This document shows, in pieces, positions 9,001 through 17,649 of a stretch of 64,000 nucleotides of DNA. The stretch's first letter is position 1, and every line of letters starts with the position of its first letter. Source of the stretch: Rhodanobacter sp. MP7CTX1. Lineage in GTDB: Bacteria; Pseudomonadota; Gammaproteobacteria; Xanthomonadales; Rhodanobacteraceae. The DNA lies in assembly GCF_014205795.1 (NCBI RefSeq), contig NZ_JACHCN010000008.1, positions 1 to 64,000 on the forward strand. The letters run 5' to 3'. The translations under genes and the position numbers were made by a program. Below the pieces are notes generated by a model. That model did not search any database. It had not been told where the DNA came from and saw only the letters and a list, made by a program, of their open reading frames with translations.

Positions 9001-9399
9001 ATGAAAGTGCTGCTCGTAGACGATGAGCCCGACATGCTTTTAATCGTCGACATGGCGCTACGCAAGATTGGTGGTTACGAGACAGTTCAAGTGCAGAATC
9101 CGCTGCACGTGCTTGAGATTGCCAAGCGAGAGCGGCCCGATGTCATATTGATGGATGTCTTTATGGCGGCCATGGATGGCCCCCAGGTGTTGGCTCTTCT
9201 TGCTGCGGAACCCGATACTTGCGCTATCCCGGTGATCTTTCTTACCGGTAGCGCCAGTCCCGAGGAAGCGAGACGACTTATAGAAATGGGTGCAAGAGGT
9301 GTTATTGCGAAACCCACCGGCCCACGGTCGATGGTTGAGCAATTTCGCAGCATACTCAAAACTGACCAGATGGATTCAACCACGAAGTGCGACGTTTGA
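9001..9399 (+). CDS. Single-domain response regulator (CheY-like)
   Basis: A 132-aa receiver domain with no output domain. The acidic pocket is at DDEPDM (residues 7-12), the phosphorylated Asp is in ILMDVFMAAMDG, the Thr/Ser switch in FLTGSAS, and the conserved Lys in VIAKPTG. It starts 58 bp after the HPt gene on the same strand and is probably co-transcribed. Such proteins act as phosphate sinks or bind a target protein directly. The ribosome site is weak; a downstream in-frame start would cut the receiver fold, so I keep the ATG at 9001. Confidence 0.9.
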   Translation: MKVLLVDDEPDMLLIVDMALRKIGGYETVQVQNPLHVLEIAKRERPDVILMDVFMAAMDGPQVLALLAAEPDTCAIPVIFLTGSASPEEARRLIEMGARGVIAKPTGPRSMVEQFRSILKTDQMDSTTKCDV

Positions 9400-10269
9400 A
9401 GGACGCGAAAAAGACCTCGCTCGGCGTCTTGAATCTCGACATCCTGCGCCCTCCACCTCAGGCTAGTTGTCGCCTCGTTTGATTTCTTAAACCATAATGG
9501 GAGGCGCCAGCGAGCGAGAGTATGAAATGGGTATCGGCTGCGTGCGACTTTTCGTGAGGCCTCTGCCTTGGGTGGTAACTGACGTACCAGTCGACCTTAA
9601 GCGGCCAAAATGGACCGAAATTGCGCACCGGTAGCTTCGGGATGCAGTAGCACTAATCGTGCCCCGGCCTGCTTACGTGCGGCGGGCAGACAACACTGGC
9701 CATCCGCGGTGATCACGACCAGAGGCGTGCAAGCCCGTGTGTCCAGCGGTCGACAATAGACTCGGCCATGATTTGGTCCGCCAGCAATAATGTAGTCGAC
9801 GAACGTATCCATAAAGGCTTGCTCGATGAGGGGACGGCAAGCAATAAGCAAGCACGACCCGCACCAGTCGACCCTTACTTCTCGTGCGGTGCATCACGGT
9901 TTGGAAGCAGCAAACTCAACAATCGGACCTCAGACTCTCATTCAAGGCCAGCTACGGGTCGACCGTAGAACCTGCGGCTTAAGGTTTTCCATGTTTTCAT
10001 GGTTGGCGCGCTGAGCAGGCACCTGCACGGGACGAGTAGGTGTCTTACGACTTGTGAATCTGTCTGGCGCATCGTCGGACAAGTCGAGAGCGACAACTCA
10101 AACCACACCGTTTCCCCTGCGGAGTGACCCTGCACTTAATTGATTAAGGGCAAGCCGAGCTCTCCCCTCTTGAGGCGTACAATTAAGGTGTGCAAGGAGG
10201 CTTGCAACCCTGCTTGATCGACCAGGCCATGGAACAGCCGCGCGATCATCCGCCTCCGGGGATAGCGCC
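9400..10269. other. Long intergenic stretch, mostly without genes
   Basis: No confident gene lies here. One minus-strand frame (9597-9812, next entry) looks protein-like but has no family match I recognise. Close to the preceding stop is an imperfect hairpin AAGAC...GTCTT that could weakly terminate transcription. The rest looks non-coding. Confidence 0.4.
9597..9812 (-). CDS. Possible small hypothetical protein
   Basis: A 71-aa minus-strand frame starting MDTFVDYIIAGGPNHG and ending ATGAQFRSILAA. Its composition is more protein-like than neighbouring frames, with a hydrophobic strand LVVITADG, but I recognise no domain. No clear ribosome site precedes the ATG at 9812, and the frame stays open upstream to 9851. 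It stands alone between a response regulator and an acetyltransferase. It may be real, a remnant, or chance. Confidence 0.25.
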   Translation of the reverse strand: MDTFVDYIIAGGPNHGRVYCRPLDTRACTPLVVITADGQCCLPAARKQAGARLVLLHPEATGAQFRSILAA

Positions 10270-10842
10270 ATGCCTTCCACCGAGCATCCGATCAACTATG
10301 ACAGTACATCCACAGATCCCTTTGTGCTGGAGGGGACGCACTGGATCGAATCTCTCAGTGACGGTACCAGGGTATTGATACGCCCGCTCCGCACGGAGGA
10401 TCGCGAGCGCGAGAAGGACTTCGTCAATCGTCTATCACCTGGCTCGCGTCACGACCGCTTTCTGGGCGCTTTTAAGGAAGCGAGCCCGGCATTGCTCGAT
10501 CAGTCGATAGATATCGACCATCTGTATCAGATGGCTTTCGTCGCCCTGGCGCACGACAAAGACAAGCTACGCGAAGTCGGCGTCAGTCGCTATAGCGCGA
10601 CCGACGACGATACGCATTGCGAGTGCGCCGTCACAGTGGCTGACGACTGGTGCCAACGCGGCCTGGGTGTTCTGCTGATGAAGCATTTGATCGGTCTTGC
10701 ACGCAGAAACGGCTACAAGGAAATGTTCTCGATCGATACCGCTGCCAACGAGTCGATGCGTGACCTGGCCGGGGATCTCGGCTTCCGCCGTCAACAAGAT
10801 CCGGAGGATTCCACTCAGGTCATCCATACCCTGGATCTGTGA
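10270..10842 (+). CDS. GNAT-family N-acetyltransferase
   Basis: A 190-aa protein with the GNAT fold. After an N-terminal extension of about 30 residues come the DGTRVLIRPLRTEDRE strand-helix, then the acetyl-CoA-binding region QRGLGVLLMKHLIGLARRNG (family pattern Q/R-x-x-G-x-G/A), and FSIDTAANESMRDLAGDLGF in the last third. It should transfer an acetyl group from acetyl-CoA to an amine; the substrate cannot be told. The N-terminal DGTxVxIRPxRxED start is like that of GNAT domains found alone or fused to protein acetyltransferases (Pat type). GGGGATAGCGCC before the ATG gives a plausible ribosome site. Confidence 0.85.
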   Translation: MPSTEHPINYDSTSTDPFVLEGTHWIESLSDGTRVLIRPLRTEDREREKDFVNRLSPGSRHDRFLGAFKEASPALLDQSIDIDHLYQMAFVALAHDKDKLREVGVSRYSATDDDTHCECAVTVADDWCQRGLGVLLMKHLIGLARRNGYKEMFSIDTAANESMRDLAGDLGFRRQQDPEDSTQVIHTLDL

Positions 10843-10870
10843 TCGAACCATTCTCTTGAGAGCGCACACC

Positions 10871-11098
10871 ATGTCCATGCATGCTGAAAAGCTTCACACC
10901 ATTTCGGATGACGATCGGGCCGACGCACTTCCGCGGCTTGCGCGGCTGAATGACATCATGATCCTGGCGACTTCAGGTGCCCCGTGGAGTCCTGCCGTAA
11001 CGGCGGGGATATCGCTTGCGGCATGTTGGCATCACTGGATGCGCAGTTGGCGGCTGCTCAATTTTCACGACCGTCGCCACGTTCCTGGATTAGTGTGA
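10871..11098 (+). CDS. Possible small hypothetical protein
   Basis: A 75-aa frame beginning MSMHAEKLHTISDDDRADAL, starting 28 bp after the acetyltransferase. It has no recognisable domain. Its last 40 bases overlap the 3' end of the convergent EAL gene. The first half looks protein-like; the second half (WHHWMRSWRLLNFHDRRHV) less so, which suggests either a very small real gene or a truncated one. Confidence 0.25.
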   Translation: MSMHAEKLHTISDDDRADALPRLARLNDIMILATSGAPWSPAVTAGISLAACWHHWMRSWRLLNFHDRRHVPGLV

Positions 11099-13137
11099 GC
11101 TCGCTCAACAGCGCGACGAATGTTTCGCGGGCAGCGCGATAGGCTGGATGCATAGGCCCATCGATCGAGGCTTCACCCATTGCAAGATGGCTTTCAAGCA
11201 ATGCTTCGGAAACCCACTCGACGTCACGCAGATAGCGCGCGCAGCTAATCTCCGCGTGCCGTTTCCATAACATAGGATCGGCTGGGAGAGCGGCAAATTG
11301 CTCCTCCCAAAGCAGGATTCCCGCGAGCACACCTGCCGCTGTCTTCGGATGTGACGCGTCGATGCGCAGGTTGGAGTGCGGAAGCCATTCGCGCAATGTA
11401 TCGACAGGCATGGGTCGAGCTAGTGCATAGCCTTGCCCGAGATCTGCTCCAAGAACCAAGGCCGCCTCAATCAGGCCGGCCGTCTCGAGGCCTTCCATCA
11501 CCACCTCCAGACCAAGATCGTGCCCAAGGCGTATCAGCTGCCTGATAAACCGCAGCGTACGAAGCGGATCTTCAGCAACTTGCAAGACGATGGCCTTATC
11601 GATTTTCACGCGATCAAACGGCCACTGACGCAGACGAATCAATGAGCTGTATCCCGCACCCAAATCGTCTTCGACAAGTCGAACGCCAAGTGCCTTCAGC
11701 GCCTGTGTGCCGGCCATCGTCAACGGTGATGTGTAGTCCGTGCCAACCGGCGACTCGAGTATCTCCAGTAGCAGCATCCTCGAAGGACATTCACTCGCGG
11801 CCAGGATATCCGCTGCGACGTTGGCGTAATCGAGGTTATCCAGCGCCACCGCGGGCGCATTCACAGACATGTCGAGCGCGTAGCCGGCATGAGCAAGGAC
11901 CTTCCTGCACGCAATGGCTTGCGTTAGCACTGCGCGGAAAAGATGGAGCAGATCACGATCCCCTAAAGCCGGTAGAAATCTGCCTGGCAAGAGCAACGTT
12001 CCGTCGCGCTCGCGTAGTCGAGCTAGTGCTTCGAACTCTGTGACATGCCCGACAGCGAGTCTGACCACTGGCTGATAGTGCACTTCCATAGCGTCCGTCA
12101 CGACCATCGTTCGCCACGCCTCACGCACAACAAAGGGCAGCAGCTCCGTGCCTGGCCGTGGAGGCGCGATACGAGCGAGTGCGAGATCGAGCACGGTTTT
12201 GATCTGCTCCACGAAGGCTTGTTGATCGTCGCTCTGGAATCCCCCAGCGTACTGACTGTAGAGCGCAAGCACCGCCGTCGGTCTATGCGGCATTGGACAC
12301 AATGGCACGGCGGCACTGGAAGTAATCCCGATGGATAGCGCCACTTCACGCCAGCTCGCCATGGCGGGATCGCTTCCCATGTGTGTGCACCACTGAATCG
12401 TACCTTCGCGCCACGCACGACCGCTCGGACCGCGGCCATCCGCATTAGCGGGGGTTACGCGAATTGGCGAAGCTTCCCCCCTTGCGATCGCACGAAAATA
12501 GCTCGCAAAGGCTTCACCAGCGACGGCCTCGAAGGTAAGTTTTCCCGACGCATCGGGGCGGCCCACGGAGCAGGCGGCGATTTCCTCATGAGCGACCAGG
12601 ATATCGACTGCGCCCTGGATAAGTTCGAGGTAGCTGTCGGCCGACCATGCAAGCCTATTAAGCTTGGCGAGAACCGCGACGCGACGACGTTGCAGCTCTC
12701 GCATGCTTTCCAACTGCCATTGCCTATCCAACGCCAATCGCTGCAAAACAATGCTCAAAGGTCGCTGGTCGCTATTCGCATTCGACTGCTTGAAGGTATT
12801 GGCGAACAAATCGCGAAGCTGTTCGATAGCTTCCAGCAGGCCGACCTCTTCGACGCCGCAGGCCGCAAAGAAAAAGCCCAACCGGCGTGCATGAGTCTCT
12901 TGAAAGGTCAGTTCAAGATCGGGCCGCAGCAAAACAAGCAGATGCCACGAGATACGACGTTTGACGAAATCCACGTCATCAGCCGGAAGACTGCCGAGAA
13001 GCCTGGCAACACTCTCGCTAACCCAGAGCGCGGTGTAGAAGCTATCCACCAATGCTGGAACCCTCGGCTTTATCGAAATGGACCAGGGCTCTAACAAGAT
13101 TGATGCGAGCTCCCCATACGGAGATTGCGGATATCCG
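11058..13137 (-). pseudogene. Globin-like/GAF/EAL half of an IS-split c-di-GMP gene
   Basis: This is the 3' part (about 690 codons) of a larger gene cut by an IS3-family element at 13142-14318. In order it has a helical sensor resembling globin-coupled sensors (VPALVDSFYTALW ... ETHARRLGFFFAACGV), a GAF domain, and an EAL phosphodiesterase. The EAL domain keeps the residues expected for c-di-GMP hydrolysis: FEALARL, SVNAPA, LLEILES, EDDLGAGYSSL, KID and EGLET, then QGY. About 100 helical residues follow. The frame also runs into the IS (to 13265), so an IS-borne start could still yield an active phosphodiesterase. It joins exactly in frame to the GGDEF half at 14319-16009. Confidence 0.85.
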
Positions 13138-13141
13138 ACGT
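13138..13141. repeat. Target-site duplication ACGT (left)
   Basis: ACGT here and at 14319-14322 flank the IS3-family element. Removing the element and one copy restores a continuous reading frame. ACGT is its own complement and the IS ends are C-runs, so the boundary could be shifted by a base or so. Confidence 0.7.
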
Positions 13142-13203
13142 CCCCCCGGTTTTGAGTAGCACAGCGATTTGGAGTCCAATCCCTCAACCCAAGGAGATTG
13201 GAC

Positions 13204-13467
13204 GTGAAGAAGCGGTTTACCGAAGAACAGATCATTGGCTTCTTGCGTGAAGCGGAAGCCGGCATGCCGGTGAAGGAGCTATGCCGCCGGCACGGCTTCA
13301 GCGAGGCCTCGTACTACCTGTGGCGCAGCAAGTTTGGAGGGATGAGCGTGCCCGATGCCAAGCGCCTGAAGGAGCTGGAGACGGAGAACGCGCGGCTGAA
13401 GAAGTTGCTCGCCGAGCACGTGCTCGAGAACGAGGTCATCAAGGAAGCGTTGCGAAAAAAGTGGTGA
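13204..13467 (+). CDS. IS3-family transposase OrfA
   Basis: An 87-aa helix-turn-helix and leucine-zipper protein that binds the IS ends. The HTH reads VKELCRRHGFSEASYYLWRS and the zipper is [20 protein letters not shown] take the GTG at 13204 as the start because AAGGAGA lies 6 bases upstream; an in-frame TTG at 13198 is the alternative. The gene ends ...EALRKKW-stop over a slippery A-AAA-AAG at 13455-13461, which permits a -1 shift into orfB. Confidence 0.92.
   Translation: MKKRFTEEQIIGFLREAEAGMPVKELCRRHGFSEASYYLWRSKFGGMSVPDAKRLKELETENARLKKLLAEHVLENEVIKEALRKKW
13455..13461 (+). other. Programmed -1 frameshift heptamer
   Basis: AAAAAAG, read as A-AAA-AAG in the orfA frame, lies two codons before the orfA stop (TGA 13465-13467). 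Slipping back one base enters the orfB frame at GTG GTG AGC. This is the standard signal by which IS3-family elements make the OrfAB fusion transposase. Confidence 0.75.
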
Positions 13468-14279
13468 GCGCACCGGCTCGACGCGAGTTGGTGCGGCACA
13501 TAGTGGACAAGGGCTTGAGCGAACGCCGGTCGCTGGCGATCGTGGGCATGAGTGCCAGTGCGTATCGCTACGAGACACGCCCGGATGGTAACGAGGATCT
13601 TCGACAACGGATCGTGGCCCTGGCACAGCGGCACAAGCGCTACGGCGTGGGGATGATCTACCTGAAGCTTCGACAGGAGGGACTGCGGGTGAACTACAAA
13701 CGCGTGGAGCGTCTGTACCAGGAAGCGAAGCTGCAGGTGCGTCGGCGCAAGCGGAAGAAAGTGCCAGTAGCTGAGCGGCAACCGCTGTTGCGGCCGTCGG
13801 CACCCAACGAGGTATGGTCGATGGATTTCGTGTTTGATCGCACGGCGGATGCTCGTGTCATCAAGTGCCTAACCGTGGTCGACGATGCCACCCACGAGGC
13901 AGTCGTTATCGAGGTTGAACGGGCGATCTCCGGCATGGGCCTAACGCGCGTGCTGGATCGTCTTGCGCTCAGTCGCGGCCTGCCCAAAGTCATTCGCAGC
14001 GACAACGGCAAAGAGTTCTGCGGCAAGGCCATGGTCACCTGGGCACACGAACGTGGCGTGCAGCTTCGTCTGATCGAACCAGGCAAGCCCAACCAGAACG
14101 CTTATATCGAATCGTTCAATGGCCGCTTTCGCGATGAATGCCTCAACGAGCACTGGTTTCCCAACCTGTTACACGCACGCACCGAGATCGAAAGCTGGCG
14201 TCGGGAATACAACGAGGAACGACCCAAGAAAGCACTCGGCGGACTGACGCCTGCTGCCTATGCAAAACAGTTACAGTAA
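13461..14279 (+). CDS. IS3-family transposase OrfB (integrase domain)
   Basis: The catalytic part of the transposase, about 272 aa, made as an OrfAB fusion by -1 frameshifting and perhaps alone from GTG 13461/13464. It contains the HTH_21-type region (RHIVDKGLSERRSLAIVGMS) and an rve integrase core. The DDE residues are in [24 protein letters not shown] and [19 protein letters not shown], with the usual spacing. It ends [13 protein letters not shown]. There is no frameshift or stop inside. It is closely related to the decayed copy at 17,650-18,669, which has two frameshifts. Confidence 0.92.
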   Translation: MVSAPARRELVRHIVDKGLSERRSLAIVGMSASAYRYETRPDGNEDLRQRIVALAQRHKRYGVGMIYLKLRQEGLRVNYKRVERLYQEAKLQVRRRKRKKVPVAERQPLLRPSAPNEVWSMDFVFDRTADARVIKCLTVVDDATHEAVVIEVERAISGMGLTRVLDRLALSRGLPKVIRSDNGKEFCGKAMVTWAHERGVQLRLIEPGKPNQNAYIESFNGRFRDECLNEHWFPNLLHARTEIESWRREYNEERPKKALGGLTPAAYAKQLQ

Positions 14280-14318
14280 TCCCGGACTCTAATTCGCTCC
14301 GCTACTGAAAGCGGGGGG

Positions 14319-14322
14319 ACGT
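14319..14322. repeat. Target-site duplication ACGT (right)
   Basis: The partner of 13138-13141, directly outside the right inverted repeat of the IS3-family element. Confidence 0.7.
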
Positions 14323-16009
14323 CGTATCCGTCGTGATCGATGGCAGTTCCGTTAGTGCCTTCCGTTGGCGATTGCACCGACCACCACTTGGCGCGGTCGC
14401 GCTTGCGCGACTTAACGTGGTACATCGCCTGGTCTGCACGCCTGAGAAGTTGTTCACCACTGGACTTCGTGTGGTTTGCCGACAACGCAATGCCGAGGCT
14501 TGCCGACAATTGGAAGACCGCATCGTCGATGACCATGGGCTTGTGCAACTCACTCCATATACGCGCGAGTTGTGGCTCCAGATCCTGCTCCCGCTCGAGA
14601 TTCTCGAATACCAGCACGAATTCGTCCCCGCCCAGGCGCGCCACGTAGTCCTCGGAACGAAGTGAGTGACGCAAACGCGCAGCAACCTCCGTCAAAATAC
14701 GGTCGCCGGTCGCGTGACCGTAGCGATCATTGATGGGTTTAAAATCATCCAAGTCCAGTAGACCAAGAGCCACCAGATGCCGGCGTCGGCGCCGCTCAAC
14801 TTTCATGAGAACGCTGTCAAGGTGATGGTCAAGCGCACGTCGATTGGGAAGGTCCGTCATCACATCGTGCAATGCCAGGTATGTCTGGCGCTCTTTCTCC
14901 AGGAGCATGGCGCGACGTTGTTCATGTTGTCTAAGGGCAAGGCCGGTTGCGTCGGCGATCTCATCGAGCAATCTGCACATCTCAGCATCGAAAGCATCCG
15001 GCTCTCTGGTGACAATCGCAAAAACGCCTGCAGGTTTCCGCATCGACCTCTTTTCGCTGGTCGCCCCCCCCAAAAAGAGGCCGGCAAGCAACGGCACCCA
15101 TCTGCGCGAGGGGTTCCTTGCGCCATGCAATGGACACGTCTGGCTGGCGGCACGGATGGACCCGAATAACGGCCACCCCCCCCCCATAAAGGCGCGTGTG
15201 GGGGTGAAAATGGTCGGGCCTTCGCTGAAAATGGGAGGCCGTGGCAGCAGATGCATGGCATCTGCCATAGGTCCGACAAGGGCGACCCGGCACAGTAGAG
15301 GGTCATTGCCGTCAACGGCATAAACATCGACCGCCGCCGCCCCGGCGATCTCCACGAGTGCCTGCGCCAGTGTTCGGTAAACTGCCTCCGGATTCGGCTG
15401 ATCCAGCAGCGCCCGCTGGATCGTGCGCTGCGCGTCGCGATACCGACTCATTCTGAGATTTCGTTCAAGCAGTCCCTGCTCGTCCCAGAAGCGTGCAAGC
15501 TCGTCGACCAGTCGCTGCGCCCAGTCGACCAGCTCATCGCTCAACACCGGACCGGTTTCACTGGAATAAGCCGCCAACACCAGTTGGCCACCGTCAGCCG
15601 TTCTGGATGCGGCCACAATGCAGGAACCTAGTCCGTAGTGCTGCGCAGCTTCCCGCCATGTGGCGAACTCTGGCGCATCGATAGATACCGCTCGCGCCCG
15701 CTCCTCGCGGAGAACGATGCCTACAGGGCCGCGACCCCCTTGAGCGTTCTCGTCAGCGCTGAGCCGAAGTGACGATGCGTAGTGGGCGGCTGACCCTGCC
15801 GCTGCTTCGACGTCAACTTCAAGGCGGTCAGGCTCACGCCGTCCGATCCAGACCAAGGGGATGCCCATGCGCGACGCAAGCACCCTGGCAATCTCGACCA
15901 TGGCAAGCCCGCGGTCATACCCGGGTGCCGCATGGAGAAGCGTCAAGGTCTCCGCCACGCTGCGGTAGAAGCGTTCGCGAAGCTCGCCACGTAACTGTCG
16001 CAAACTCAC
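14319..16009 (-). pseudogene. GAF-GAF-GGDEF half of an IS-split c-di-GMP gene
   Basis: This is the 5' part (about 563 codons) of a gene that would encode 1,256 aa without the IS insertion. Two GAF sensor domains (about residues 15-170 and 195-355) precede a GGDEF domain that starts HDVMTDLPNRRALDHHL and has an intact GGDEF active site near residue 460. As it stands the frame runs 20 codons into the IS and stops at 14258, giving a 583-aa protein that could still make cyclic di-GMP. The start is a GTG at 16007-16009 that overlaps the TAG of the small upstream gene (TAGTG), which implies translational coupling. The other half, with EAL activity, lies beyond the IS at 11058-13137. Confidence 0.85.
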
Positions 16010-16239
16010 TATCCCGTCCTACTGAAGCGGGCGGTGTGTGTCAGATATTGAACCGGCTCGGCCGATCGATACAACTGCAAAATATTTCTTCTGGTGACCA
16101 ACTCGACAAGCTGAGTTGGGCTATGTGTGCCGCGCTGCGCGCGACTTTGCTGCGGCTGAGGCACAGCGCTCTGAGCAGCGGCAATGCCGTTGAGTGCCAC
16201 AAGGCAGAGTCCAGGCACAAAGCTAACGCGCTTCAACAT
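16009..16239 (-). CDS. Small exported protein coupled to the c-di-GMP gene
   Basis: A 76-aa protein that begins with a likely Sec signal peptide: MLKR, then the hydrophobic stretch VSFVPGLCLVALNGIAAA with probable cleavage after AAA/AQS. The mature part is about 50 residues, rich in Gln, Ser and Arg, with no family I recognise. AAAGGGG upstream of the ATG at 16239 is a good ribosome site. Its TAG stop overlaps the GTG start of the GAF-GGDEF gene (TAGTG), so the two are probably translated together. A periplasmic partner or input for the c-di-GMP enzyme is possible but is inference from position only. Confidence 0.5.
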   Translation of the reverse strand: MLKRVSFVPGLCLVALNGIAAAQSAVPQPQQSRAQRGTHSPTQLVELVTRRNILQLYRSAEPVQYLTHTARFSRTG

Positions 16240-16674
16240 ATCGATCCCCTTTCTATGCCTCGGTCACTTGGATACTGATGCAAAAGCTTTGCCAAGCTTC
16301 CTCAGATAATGACGGGTTGTTCAGGGCCGGCTGGCGCGCATCGCATAAGCGGCTATAGCGGCAATGAAGGTCGGCACCGGGCGGCTAACCCTGCTAGGTC
16401 AACGCAATCAAGCGCAAAGGGAGCGGACTGAGGTTACACGCAAATCAGTCGCGCCTTAGCCGCTGAATCGTTGTCGCCGGAGCAATCCGCGAGCGACGAT
16501 GGACTGCTTATGAGGGGTTCCCACGCAAAATCGTCGCCACTACGGCACAAGTCTTTGATTTATGAAAAACTTAACGATAACCTCACGCCGAAAATGTGAC
16601 CTGGTTGGCAATGAAGGTGTGCGGTAAGGCGGAGCCTGTTCTTTAGCAGCCCGAATCAACGGGGTAGTGTTGAC
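16240..16674. other. Intergenic stretch
   Basis: I see no gene in these 435 bases. The left edge holds the ribosome site of the small exported protein, and the promoter of the coupled c-di-GMP gene should lie within the first 200 bases. The right part is moderately AT-rich (around 16,555-16,600) and may hold the promoter of the 84-aa exported protein. Confidence 0.4.
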
Positions 16675-16929
16675 ATGACAATTTCTCTACTCGTGGTTGC
16701 TTGGTGCCTCTGCGCCATGGAGTTCATTCCCTCAGTCGTCAATGCGGCAAGTGGGCAGATCGTCTTCTCGGGTGCGATTGTTGAGCCTGCGGCCGTTGCA
16801 CCACGCATGGAGGCGCGGCGATTGGCCTTGCGCCAAGCACAGCAATGCAATGGCTGCATTTCCGACCTATACACTGACCACAGAGCGCCTATCGAGCTCC
16901 GCGTCGGATCGGGTGCTGAAGTACTTTGA
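16675..16929 (+). CDS. Small exported fimbrial-like protein
   Basis: An 84-aa protein. Residues 1-25 form a signal peptide (TISLLVVAWCLCAMEF, cleavage near VVNAAS). The mature start SGQIVFSGAIVEP resembles the first strand of chaperone-usher pilin-type domains, which often read G-x-I-x-F-x-G-x-I-V-x-P. The remainder contains two Cys (QQCNGCISD) that could form a disulfide. It is too short for a whole pilin (about 150 aa) and no chaperone or usher is nearby. It may be a truncated fimbrial-like gene or a separate small family. A better frame match continues in another frame past 16,929, so a frameshift is possible. Confidence 0.45.
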   Translation: MTISLLVVAWCLCAMEFIPSVVNAASGQIVFSGAIVEPAAVAPRMEARRLALRQAQQCNGCISDLYTDHRAPIELRVGSGAEVL

Positions 16930-17029
16930 CGCATATGTAAAGGCAAGTCGGCCAGGCGCATCGGATCCCCTGTTGCTCACGCAGACTTACGAATGACGCT
17001 GCTTTGCGCTGAGTGAGCTGAACCGAGAC

Positions 17030-17060
17030 ATGAAAAACCCGCATCAGGCGGAGTTTTCAA
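17030..17060 (-). terminator. Rho-independent terminator after the tRNA
   Basis: On the minus strand AAAACTCCGCCTGATGCGGG is followed by TTTTTC: a GC-rich stem closed by an A/T stem, with a T-tract. It lies just downstream of the tRNA-Leu-like sequence (read on the minus strand), as expected for a tRNA transcription unit. Confidence 0.6.
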
Positions 17061-17064
17061 TAAC

Positions 17065-17150
17065 TAGTACCACTAATAGGACTCGAACCTGCACGACATC
17101 GCTGCCTGCGGATTTTGAGTCCGCCGCGCCCACCATTCCGCCATACCGGC
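17065..17150 (-). tRNA. tRNA-Leu(CAA)-like gene with altered 3' end
   Basis: On the minus strand the sequence starts GCCGGTATGGCGGAATGG and has a clean anticodon stem GCGGA/TCCGC around CTCAAAA, giving anticodon CAA (Leu). A long variable arm typical of tRNA-Leu follows, then TTCGAGTCC of the T-loop. After that the sequence departs from the expected complement: acceptor 3' strand TAGTGGT instead of TACCGGC, T-stem mismatches, and CTA instead of CCA. The result has wobble pairs and a G-G clash in the acceptor stem. Divergence starting in the T-loop is what a recombination scar of a tRNA-targeting integrase would look like. It is probably a pseudo-tRNA; a functional but unusual tRNA is less likely. 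Confidence 0.6.
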
Positions 17151-17640
17151 ACAGAAGGTGCTAATCATGGCGGTTTCAGTGGACGCGGCCGAACCCAAAC
17201 CGAAACAGCTTCACGCCGGCTAGGATTTGAGGCAGCCAGACAGGGCTTTGAACCCGGGCGGTCGTCGCTGAAACCTGCTCTTTGGGCAGACCGCCAGCTT
17301 GTTGACCAATCATTGCCAGAACAGTTGACCAGGCTCGCCACACAGCTTGACCGGCATAGCCAACCGGCTGACCATCCGACTGAAGGTCGCTTGTCGACCT
17401 CTTGTTGTCCTTCGAGAAACGCCACTTGATGATCCGCTTCGCAGCGGAAACAAACATCACCAGACACAGAACCATCGCCATCTGGCACAGCTTTGCTATA
17501 CATCGGGAGGAACTTCCTGAGAAACTACAAGTAGAAATGCTGAAACCATTGAGTTCATCTCCACCGATCAGCGTTGGTGGCACCGGTCCGCGAGACATAC
17601 GGACCGGAAATGAGCATGTCGCTCGCGAATCGATCGGAGG
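17151..17640. other. Degenerate sequence between tRNA and IS remnant
   Basis: No gene is recognisable. Around 17,290-17,360 short pieces such as TTGTTGACCAAT resemble one arm of the palindrome family described elsewhere in the window. The stretch replaces the missing 5' end of the following IS3-family copy. Confidence 0.4.
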
Positions 17641-17649
17641 GCCGCGTCG

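Larger units (their letters stand above)
13142..14318 (+). mobile_element. IS3-family element (IS407-like) interrupting a GGDEF-EAL gene
   Basis: A 1,177-bp element with imperfect inverted repeats of about 38 bp: CCCCCCGGTTTTGAGTAGCA at the left and, reading the complement inward from the right, CCCCCCGCTTTCAGTAGCGG. It is flanked by ACGT on both sides; a 4-bp duplication is usual for the IS407 group. It carries orfA and orfB in the -1 frame arrangement. Both genes and both ends look intact, so this copy is probably active and recent. Confidence 0.9.
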
